Assembly: GCF_000485595.1 (NCBI RefSeq)
Contig: NW_014577096.1
Location: 124,862-149,516 of the forward strand
Origin: Priapulus caudatus
Lineage: Eukaryota; Priapulida; Priapulimorpha; Priapulimorphida; Priapulidae
Length of the DNA: 24,655 bases
Reading direction: 5' to 3'
Shown: in pieces, positions 1-20,004 of the stretch
Numbering within the stretch: the first letter of the stretch is position 1
How the letters are laid out: the number at the start of each line of letters is the position of its first letter
Translations under genes and position numbers: made by a program
Notes under the pieces: model-generated
The model's database searches: none
What the model saw: only the letters and a program-made list of their open reading frames with translations
What the model was told of the DNA's origin: nothing

Positions 1-593
1 GCGGCCATTTTGAAATTCAAGATGGCGGCCTCTGACCGATAATGATTTTGATTGCCATGTGTGACCCCGATAATGTTGGTTTAGACACAAACATCATGTT
101 TCTATGTTGAATATTTGCTGAAATATTAAATGATAATGGATTTGAATAGCGGCCATTTTGAAATTCAAGATGGCGGCCTCTGACCGATAATGATTTTGAT
201 TGCCATGTGTGACCCCGATAATGTTGGTTTAGACACAAACATCATGTTTCTATGTTGAATATTTGCTGAAATATTAAATGATAATGGATTTGAATAGCGG
301 CCATTTTGAAATTCAAGATGGCGGCCTCTGACCGATAATGATTTTGATTGCAATGTGTGACCCCGATAATGTTGGTTTAGACACAAACATCATGTTTCTA
401 TGTTGAATATTTGCTGAAATATTAAATGATAATGGATTTGAATGGCGGCCATTTTGAAATTCAAGATGGCGGCCTCGGACCGATAATGATTTTGATTGCA
501 ATGTGTTCCTTGACCCCGATAATGTTGGTTTAGACACCAAGATTATGTTTCTATGTTGAATATTAGCTGAAAATGAAGGATAATGAATTTGGA
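1..593. repeat. 148-bp tandem satellite array, four monomers
   Basis: Four head-to-tail monomers start at 1, 149, 297 and 445, so the period is exactly 148 bp. The first two copies look identical and the third differs by about one base. The fourth carries a short insertion near 506-511 and more substitutions, and the array decays into a degenerate piece at about 594-632. Each monomer begins with GCGGCCATTTTGAA facing TTCAAGATGGCGGCC, an imperfect inverted repeat whose right arm contains CAAGATGGCGGC, a perfect match to the YY1/TISU consensus. The array is cut by the window's left edge. The ORFs across it simply repeat the monomer and are not genes. Confidence 0.95.
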
Positions 594-1429
594 TGGTGGC
601 CATCTTGGAAAATGGCCGCCATTGTTGCCATGGGACAAATATGCGATGGCCCTATAGCCAAAAATTTTCCTTAGGGCATGCTCTAACAGTGTGCCAAAAC
701 TCATGCTTGTATCATAAAAATCACAATTCATTCACAAATCTGCCGGGCTAATTGTATATATTCCTATTATATGTGTTATCCTGTACTTGGGTAAACACGT
801 ACAAGGCATATATAGATAACTGACCAAAAAACCCGGTTAGAATGAGGTATTCGTTGCCCTGAGAACAGACCGTAAATGTACCGACCGTAAATTAGGTGCA
901 ACCTCCTGCTGTTTTGCATATTTAATGCGAAATTAGGTCGAATCTGGTGTGCCTCTGTAATATAAGGATGCACAATCCCCATCGCATGTATAACAGAGGA
1001 CATGTTCTGCTCATAAACACATGGACTCCGTTGCATTACTGAGCTGCATGCATCCCAAGTTCTTTTAACACTTGTCAATCATCAGACGATCTGCAGAAAA
1101 ATGCAGCCTATTAAATCACATCACATAGAAAAAAAGCAAAATATTTAGAAATAATGCAGTAATAGGTCCAGTGAGCTTTCGCCGCGAACTTGTTATAGCA
1201 TATACAAATGCTTTAGCATGTGAGTCTCATTCCACAGTGTTTTCGCATTCAGTGTAAGATTTGCAAATGCAGAAATGAATTCCACCATTAATCGTGTTGC
1301 AAAACCCTCCAAAACACCGTTCGATCACAACAATAAAAGTTCCATCGTGTGCCGAACACCGACACGAAACGAGGTGCACAGGCCAAGATGAATGGCACCT
1401 ACCTCCCACGCGACCGCGCACGCGTCAAG
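594..1429. other. 3' flank of the ZAK gene; no recognised gene
   Basis: The stretch begins with a degenerate satellite edge that still has GCCATCTTG near 599-607. After that I see no convincing gene. It should contain the 3' UTR of the minus-strand kinase gene. The only polyadenylation-like hexamer I noticed on the minus strand is ATTAAA at 921-926, about 0.5 kb past the stop codon, which is weak support. A minus-strand ORF at 776-1078 has no recognisable domain. Confidence 0.5.
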
Positions 1430-13495
<12,066 letters not shown>

Positions 13496-13501
13496 CTCTG
13501 C

Positions 13502-13887
13502 CTGTGGTTGATACAAGGAATCATTAGTAATGTAACGCTGTTAGGTAGGTTAGATAAGTTTCAATGTATTGTTTATAGATTTGTTAAAAATTGTTTGCAC
13601 TTTTACACTCCTGTGTCAGCTCACGATCGAGTGTAAAGAAGGAGTTTACTCAGCTAGCTGGAGATCGCTAAGAACTGCTATTAAATTTTCACACAACTGC
13701 AATTAATATAGAATTCGTAGTGCTGAAAATCACTATATCAGTAAATGTATAGAGGGTTCTGCAATTTTTCATATTACCCACAATTCAATGCCGCCGGCCA
13801 TGACGATTACAGAAACCAGCTCAGGCATGGTACAAGTACATTGAGCAGCGCACCTCTGCTCATTTTATTCGCCTATTAAGCAAATCC
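13502..13887. other. Upstream flank of ZAK coding start
   Basis: It presumably holds an intron within the 5' UTR (acceptor at 13502-13504). No clear promoter or first exon is visible. Transposon debris starts at about 13.89 kb, so the true transcription start may lie beyond it. Confidence 0.4.
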
Positions 13888-14040
13888 ATCACAACGCCGC
13901 TTTCCTGCGGTGTTGTCAACTGCAGCAATCGGTATCAGAGAGAGCCACACAGCTTTTTTAGGCTGCCTAGCGTGATCAGAACACAAGGTAAAGTGACGAG
14001 AGACCAGGCGGACCACAGACGTTTGGAGCATTTTCAATAA
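13888..14040 (+). pseudogene. THAP zinc-finger fragment (transposon-derived)
   Basis: The frame reads TPLSCGVVNCSNRYQREPHS, then FFRLPSVIRTQGKVTRDQAD and HRRLEHFQ before a TAA. C-x4-C followed by SNR, then F-x-R-L-P, is the N-terminal half of a THAP domain (CxxC...NR...FxRFP). The VIRTQG..T..RR stretch resembles THAP proteins of DNA transposons. The CxxH half is missing and the frame stops. No ATG is present; an ACG sits where the usual Met-Pro start would be. A decayed coding piece is the likely reading; the family call rests on motif memory. Confidence 0.55.
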
Positions 14041-14206
14041 AAAAGCAATGCTGAATAAACACAAAATGTATTTACTACCAATGTTTCTCTACTCTCTTTC
14101 GCCTTGTATTGCCGATAATTACCTGTAAATGTCGGTCAAATGCTCCTCTGCAACACACAGGTACACCGCACGCCGCTACACATTTACACTTATATACATA
14201 TATCGC

Positions 14207-14356
14207 CAGCATCCAGTAGGCAGCTGTTTGAGTGGGGGTGGTGATTTCTCTTGCACTTGCAGCATACTCTAAATAAAATAGCACCGAGGCAACATGTGAG
14301 CAGAATTCACCAAGCCCAGCTTTACAATTACAGTGTGCTGACATGATGCCTGTCCC
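14207..14356 (-). pseudogene. SWIM-type zinc-finger fragment (transposon-derived)
   Basis: The segment reads SAHCNCKAGLGEFCSHVASV then LFYLEYAASAREITTPTQTA. C-x-C-x7-C-x-H is the exact SWIM zinc-finger spacing. The context CKAGLGE.CSHVA..LFYLE is typical of the SWIM domain found before YqaJ-type nuclease domains in invertebrate transposon proteins. No nuclease domain follows: the frame runs into low-quality sequence and ends by 14075. An in-frame TAG precedes it. It is a single eroded exon. Confidence 0.6.
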
Positions 14357-14968
14357 CTATTCTCTCATCATGACCCATGCACAGATAGAGAGATGGTATA
14401 ATCAGAGACTGGGAGTGCATACCACGTGCTCGGATAACGTAGATGGGACTCTCACTGTTCACATGATAGATGTAGACTGATACACCACTAAAGCCCCGGT
14501 CACAACAGATCGCACGAAATTTTGTCGTGATGGACTCATAAAATATTTGTCAAGGCCAGATCTTGCAACACGCCCGAAATGTATTTCGAGTGGTCACAAG
14601 TGCTACGACACATCAAAGATGGTTTGGCGATGGGGACGCGACAGAAAAAAAAGATATGTCGTGGGTGTGTCGCAAGTCAGTCGTGCGTCAGTCGTGAGTT
14701 GTCGGGCATTGTCGGGGGGCTGTTTTTTACGTGAACAGGTCGTGGTTCACTCGTGGGATGCACATGCTACAGTCGTGCGACTGGTGCACAACAGTCGTAG
14801 GTCATTCGTGGGTCACTCGTGAGTCACCCGTGGGTCACTCGTGGGTCACTCGCGCGTCCGTCTCCCGACTATATAACGAGGCCCGGTCTGTTGCCTACCA
14901 TTTGCTGCAGAGATTTTCCAGTGGATACATCGAAGTTCTGCCCAAATTTTTGACATTTGTCACTTCAT
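14357..14968. other. Cryptic GTCGTG-rich repeat and transposon debris
   Basis: 14640-14870 is dominated by imperfect repeats of GTCGTGnGT and GTGGGTCACTC, most regular at 14805-14850. The plus strand then has a TATA-like stretch (CTATATAACG, 14870-14879). ORFs here only reflect the repeats. It probably belongs to the decayed transposon whose coding pieces lie on either side. Confidence 0.5.
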
Positions 14969-15214
14969 TTAATCAAAGTTAGTATCCAGGATGCCTCTCA
15001 AGAAGAAAACTAGCAGTTGGCCCTTGGTGATGCGAGGGGCGACACTCAGCAACAGCTCGTGAAACATGCCAGACTCCATCCGCATGAACCCCACGAAGTC
15101 ACCGGCAGATTCTCGCTCCAACTCTTGCAACATGATGTGAGTTAACAGGAAGTGTCGAAAAAAATGCGTTGAAGCGACCCTACTCGCCGGGAGGTCTAGT
15201 AGTAGTACTGACAA
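14969..15214 (-). pseudogene. PIF/Harbinger-type transposase N-terminal fragment
   Basis: The frame contains LLTHIMLQELERESAGDFVG, then FMRMESGMFHELLLSVAPRI and TKG. Harbinger-type (HARBI1-like, DDE_Tnp_4) transposases have the same block: LxxEL...F..F.RM....F..LL..V.PRI.K. Where the family normally goes on with DTNFR and the DDE core, this copy has unrelated residues, a late DTNF and then stops. No catalytic Asp or Glu motif follows. A truncated relic is the best reading. Confidence 0.6.
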
Positions 15215-15217
15215 GTT

Positions 15218-15589
15218 GTATTTATTAGGCAGTGGCTACGGGTACGCCAGGCGTATCTTAATGTCTCGAGGCTACGGGTACGCCAGTCCATTGGCTTTCA
15301 TACTTAACGAGACAAAGATGGCGGCGGTGGCGAGATTATTTCGAAATAACGCCTTGGGAAATAAATTCACGATTTGAGAGTTTAGATGAGCTAGAACCCT
15401 AACCTTAACCCTAAACCTAACCCTAACCATAACCCTAAACCTAACCCTAACCTTAACCCTAAACCTAACCCTAACCATAACCCTAAACCTAACCCTAACC
15501 CTAATCCTAACCCTAACCCTAACCCTAACGACAAAAAGGGGCTTGAACGACCGACGGCTGGCGTACCTCCAGCCACTGCGTATTTATTA
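15218..15589. mobile_element. Foldback/MITE-like element with internal CCCTAA array, 9-10 bp flanking repeat
   Basis: The element proper is about 15228-15579 (352 bp). The termini are GCAGTGGCT..GGTACGCCAG on the left and the reverse complement on the right (19 of 22 match). The left arm repeats its GGCTACGGGTACGCCAG segment at about 15271-15287. GTATTTATTA occurs at 15218-15227 and 15580-15589, a convincing target-site duplication. Inside are a short AAGATGGCGGC-containing segment and a 135-bp telomere-like array. No transposase is present. Confidence 0.8.
15395..15529 (-). repeat. Interstitial telomere-like array with higher-order structure
   Basis: The array is CCCTAA hexamers and variants on the plus strand (TTAGGG on minus). 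15403-15498 is four 24-bp units of four hexamers each. Hexamers two and four are CCCTAA, hexamer three is ACCTAA, and hexamer one alternates CCTTAA, CCATAA, CCTTAA, CCATAA. That makes a 48-bp higher-order unit repeated twice without error. The rest is mostly plain CCCTAA. Confidence 0.95.
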
Positions 15590-15942
15590 ACCATCATTTT
15601 ATTATTGAAACGGTCCAAGTGCCTGTAGTGTGGATACGACAACTCGGATAAGCCTAGAGTCGGACCTAGGTAGATCACTAATATAATTCATAAAGAAGAT
15701 TCTTCATACTCTAAAGGACTGCAACTGATATGTATATTATTACTACATTACCTATATTTAAATATTGTTCTTGTTGATGACACCATCCGTGCTCTAAGGA
15801 CAGTGTGCATGTGATGTGCACAGTATACAGGCGCTGTCGTCCACGGTACGGAAAATAACAACTCTTGCTTACTCACCGGATATGCTTTTGGCTAAGAGTA
15901 ATATGCTTCCGGGTCAAATGGAACTATGACCCGCACTACGCC
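15590..15942. other. Intergenic, no gene recognised
   Basis: AT-rich sequence between two foldback elements. Nothing was recognised. Confidence 0.6.
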
Positions 15943-16221
15943 ATATAGTCTATAGACTGGTACCCACCTCTCGGCTTAGTTACTCCATAGATCATAGATA
16001 TATACAACATGTGTATGTGTGTTACTGTATATGTACAGATGTACACAGATTGTACACAGATGTATATGTGTACAACATACACATATATATGTGTTGTATA
16101 TATCTATGCATAGATAATATATACAACATGTGTTGTAAGTTGTAACTTGTTTATATCTATGGTTACTCGATGGATGGGTAACTAAGCCGAGAGGTGGGAC
16201 CGAGTACCAGTCTATATAGTC
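15943..16221. mobile_element. Third foldback element, AT-rich core
   Basis: The left arm TATAGACTGGTAC then CCACCTCTCGGCTTAGTTAC (15951-15983) is matched in reverse complement at about 16178-16216, the right arm having a 6-nt insertion. ATATAGTC flanks at 15943-15950 and 16214-16221 (the repeat overlaps the arm ends, so the exact cut is uncertain; 5-8 bp). The core is alternating purine-pyrimidine with many ACATGTGT and TATATG palindromes. It has no ORF. An 8-bp duplication would fit hAT-type MITEs; this is inference. Confidence 0.7.
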
Positions 16222-16480
16222 TATAGAATATCACGATCCTCGACATCGAGCCAAATAAACTATGAGAATTAAAAAAAAAAAAAACACCTCCAGTATAGAA
16301 GTAGAACACTGAGAAAACACACGTGCAAATTAGTTGCAAATCTATGAAAATTGGTTGTTGGTTTAATCAGAGCCCTTTTGTACTTTTTGTCCGGTTTTAC
16401 AACTAAATAAGTTTTTGAGTAGGCGGTGCAGATCGAGGCCAGTGCAGCGGGCAATCCAGAGGCATATGTATATAATATTA

Positions 16481-16518
<38 letters not shown>

Positions 16519-17880
16519 AGGGGTTAATAATGACAAATAATTTGTCAATATTAACTCTTGATATAGATCCATAGGAATGATGAATAGGAAGAATAGGATG
16601 AATAGGAATGATATAGGCCTAAATAATTATGATGAAGGTGAAAATGATGAAATAATAATGCATGATCACATGTATATATATTATATATGCGCAAATAATA
16701 CGTAAAAAAAGTAATTCGTACAAAAAATCATTTAGAAAATTTGAATTTGAACAAAATTTTTGTTATAATCATAGGCCTACAGTTTTAAGTACAAAAGCGC
16801 GGCTCGACTCGTTTGAAATGATTGGGGATTTATGAAGTAAATTCTTAAATTCTTAGAGTAATTATGAAAAATGTCATTCCTGTGATACAAAAATATAACA
16901 CCGCAACTTGTGACATGTTTTAATTAATTTAACTGGCTATGCATGCGTGTTTTTGCTATGCTGTATTGGTTATAGCAACTATAATGCATATTCGCACACA
17001 TGGCTGCCTGGAATCTAGGATGTTAGAAACCCTATACATTCTTTTCTCAGGAACTCTGTCATCTTCGTAAAACGTTGATAATTTCGGGCAAAGTCGCGTT
17101 ACTTAAAAAATAACGAGATCTTCGTAGACACAACAAACATGCAGTGTCTGGTGCAAATGCATTTTGCTTACACAAAAAAATGCATAACTTCCCGCAGTCC
17201 CATTACATCAGTTTATTATATGAATTAAGCTGGATTGTAATGATGGACGTTCTGAGGTGCGTAAAATTAAATTACTCCCAGGCCTTGTCTTTATTTATGC
17301 AGTTGGCGCAAAGTCACCTCAATCCAAAAACTAATAAACTGTTCGTATAGGCGTGCTTCACCGATCTGAAATAACTCGACAAAACCCGCGAATATTCGCG
17401 AAAGGTCTATAATTATAAATAGACATGAAATGTTTCTAACAATTTTTTCCCTATTCGGCATAAAGCTTAGAAGCCCCCCCCCACTCATAAAGTCAAGGTT
17501 TCTGAACCCAAGTTCATGTGACAGACCGAATACTGCTGTTCTGCTGAATACTGCTGTTCTGCTGAATACAGCTGTCTGTATGTGGGTTTTTGACACCATG
17601 GCTTATTTCAAGTTAGTAAACAATGACTCAACACGTATTACCTTTCGTCTTATGATAATCTGATTTCACTTAGAATGTGATGACACTCTTCAATATTATC
17701 TATAGTCAAATTAATTGCTCGATTCATCGCCGCGTAAAGTTAATATCATTTGAGTTTTATTCGAGGCATTACTATATCGGCTCTTCATGCAGTTTGAGGC
17801 TCACCATCTAAAGTTGCGAAATTAAAAGAATGAAAACGGCATTATTGTGACGGCAGCGAAGCCTCTTTCTAGTCATATAC
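16222..17880. other. AT-rich intergenic region
   Basis: It contains a poly-A run at 16270-16284, a (TA)n microsatellite at about 16477-16517, and a GAATAGGA-type minisatellite at about 16573-16610. Short ORFs show no domains. No gene was recognised. Confidence 0.65.
17528..17575. repeat. 18-bp minisatellite, three copies
   Basis: The unit GCTGAATACTGCTGTTCT recurs at period 18, the last copy diverged (AATACAGCTG). Confidence 0.85.
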
Positions 17881-17954
17881 AGGCGCGTATATACGGACTC
17901 GCCCGCCCACACAAACACTCACGCGCGTGCGCGCGCTCGCTCTCACACGCACAG

Positions 17955-17959
17955 GCACA

Positions 17960-18006
<47 letters not shown>

Positions 18007-18030
18007 TCGCACGCACGCACACACGCACGC
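17955..18030. repeat. (CGCA)n microsatellite
   Basis: About 75 bp of nearly pure CGCA/CACG tetranucleotide repeat, with a few substitutions at the right end. It produces spurious Cys-Val-Arg and Thr-His-Ala ORFs on the two strands. Confidence 0.95.
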
Positions 18031-18456
18031 GCACACACAGTGACGCAAACGGGTCATGTGATGGCGGCGTGCGGAGGCGGTTCTGGGCTGGCTGCCGAGG
18101 AGGCAGGCTGAAACTGATACCGAGCCACAGTAACAGTTGACTGAGCATCTGCGGCAGCAGCACTATTTACTCACGAGTTATTTAAAGTTTCGCACGCGGC
18201 ACCCGGCGGCATCAGTGTATAGCTAGCAGTCAGCCGAAGACAGAGCACGAGAGAGGGAGAGGAGAGCGGATGCATCTCGCGCCGTGCTGCTATAGCTGTA
18301 TATTTTTCTCGAGTATGTCCTCGGTGACTTGAAGCCCTAGTGCGTACACGAGTTTACACTGTACCCCGGATTGGTAGATGTGTATATACGCGCCGGCGCA
18401 CTGCCGTTGTGTATTTAGTTGCATATTATCTCAGCCTCCCTCTCTCTATGTTTCAG

Positions 18457-18644
18457 ATGCCGACGCGTCTGCCATCCACATGTGTGGCGAGCTAAGAAGT
18501 CTGGTCGCAACCTACCGTGTTCTAGACGCTGGACGGGAGTTTGAACAGTTGTGCGCATTCGTTCTTGCGAGTACCGCATCCGTGGAGAATACGTGCGGAA
18601 GCAAGCAGGCGCGTATATCTATCGCGCCTACTATCAATAGGTAA
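18457..18644 (+). promoter_or_regulatory. Upstream ORFs in the TRIM leader
   Basis: Right after the 3' splice site at 18456, ATG opens a 12-codon uORF (stop TAA at 18493-18495). A second ATG at 18480, in another frame, opens a 54-codon uORF ending TAA at 18642-18644, only 21 nt before the main ATG. Together they could lower or regulate translation of the ligase; this is inferred. Confidence 0.5.
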
Positions 18645-18665
18645 TCCGTGCCAGTAGAACAAGAG

Positions 18666-20004
18666 ATGGAGAAAACAACGGCAACGATGAGTGGGACAAG
18701 CACGCCCGCGGAGGTGGACGCCGAGTATGCGTACCACATGAAACAGTTGGAGTCACTTCTGATGTGTCCGATCTGCCTCGACCGCTACCGGAACCCGAAG
18801 TTGCTGCCCTGCCAGCACACGTTCTGCTTCGAATGTCTCGAAGGATGCGAGGATATCGTGCGCCGTCAGGTGAAATGCCCGGAGTGTCGTGCCGAGCACC
18901 ACATACCCTTCAAGGGCCTCGACCACTTCCCGAACAATCTGACGCTGTGCAAGTTCCTCGAGCTGCCCACAGCGATGCTGGCTCTGCCGGCGCCCGCCGA
19001 TGGAGAAATGGCTGACATAATCGAGAAGTTCGCGCAGTACGGCCAGTGCGCCAACTGCGAGGAGAACGCGAGCCTCTCGAAGTGCGGACACTGCGACCGC
19101 AAGATCTGCGGCGACTGCAAGAAGGGCCACATCGACACGCTGCGGCGCGAGACGGTTCGTCTGCTCAACCAAGCGAAGCGCACGCTGCCACGACTCGTCG
19201 AGGCAATCGACTCGCTGAACCTCGACACGACGCGCCAGAAGCAGAACCTGGACAGCATCAAGCAGGAGATACAGGACCTCGTGAAGAAGCTCGCCAAGGA
19301 GCTGCAGGACCGCGGCCAGCTGCTCGTCTCGCAGGTCGAGAACGTCTCGCGCTCGGAGAACTCGATCGTACAGTCGCAGATGGGCATCCTGCAGCAGGAG
19401 AAGGACAACATTACGAATCTGGTCGCCGCCTACGAGGAGAAGGTGCGCGACCCAAAGAGCGACATCACCGATCAGGACATGGCCAACCTGAAACGCGACC
19501 TGCTCGAGAGCCTGGAGACGGTGCGACAGCTGAGCCTCGACTGCATGGACAACCACGCGCGCGTGCGCTTCGTCGCCGACGGCGAAGACCTCCACCAGCA
19601 GGTGAACAAGTTCGGCGACGTCAAGGTCGTCGGCGGACGCGTTTTCAATCAACCGCAGCAGCTGATTATCCCGCAGATAGACGTGCACCAGTCGCCGGCG
19701 AGCACGATCGCCGACACAAGCAGCTACCGCAGCACGGGCACGAGATCTACGTCGCCGTACCGGTCCAGTTACATGCGCGACAGAGAGCGCGATAGAGATA
19801 ACGAGTCCACTACGACCGGTAGTCGGTACAGCTGGGCCGGCAGCAACCGCGACGATGGTGATACCGGAAGCGGAACCCGCTACGGCTCCACCCGGACCGA
19901 GGAACCAGCACCGAGCCGACGACAGACGGATTCAACCCTCTCGATAATGATGAGATACGGGCAGATGCCAAATGTTGACGATCTTAGCAGGTTACAGAAC
20001 GACG
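18666..20004 (+). CDS. tn: TRIM-NHL exon 1: RING, B-box, coiled coil
   Basis: The 1339-nt exon starts at an ATG with G at -3 and +4 and ends at donor GTGAGT in phase 1 (446 residues plus one base). RING ligands are C34, C37, C49, H51, C54, C57, C71 and C74. The B-box-like finger has C128, C131, C140, C143, C148, C151 and H155, with the compact spacing seen in thin/nhl-1 rather than a canonical B-box 2. The coiled coil is rich in Gln, Glu, Lys and Leu. The end (345-446) is Ser, Thr, Arg and Asp rich with an RDRERDRD stretch. The exon is strongly GC-rich. An in-frame GTG lies upstream but is not a credible start. Confidence 0.92.

Larger units (their letters stand above)
17880..18665 (+). promoter_or_regulatory. 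GC/CpG-rich promoter region and 5' leader of the TRIM-NHL gene
   Basis: The sequence changes from AT-rich to GC- and CpG-rich just upstream of the TRIM start codon. It holds a (CGCA)n microsatellite at about 17955-18030. A strong 3' splice site (pyrimidine tract then TTTCAG, AG at 18455-18456) suggests a 5'-UTR intron; its donor is not obvious. No clear TATA box was found. Transcription start is unplaced. Confidence 0.45.

Noticed and set aside
17-603. Minus-strand ORFs in the satellite
   Set aside because: The same peptide recurs with each 148-bp monomer; they are repeat artefacts without a domain.
13496-13516. Extended ZAK start giving MYQPQAE
   Set aside because: The codon at 13516 is TTG and a splice acceptor lies inside the segment; the ATG at 13495 fits better.
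15272-15678. Minus-strand ORFs with Val-Arg or Gly-Leu repeats
   Set aside because: They are translations of the CCCTAA array.
17847-18163. Thr-His-Ala and Cys-Val-Arg ORFs
   Set aside because: They come from the (CGCA)n microsatellite.
18753-19688. 311-aa minus-strand ORF opposite TRIM exon 1
   Set aside because: It is an antisense shadow of a GC-rich exon: Leu/Val/Ala-rich with no domain, while the plus frame shows a full RING.
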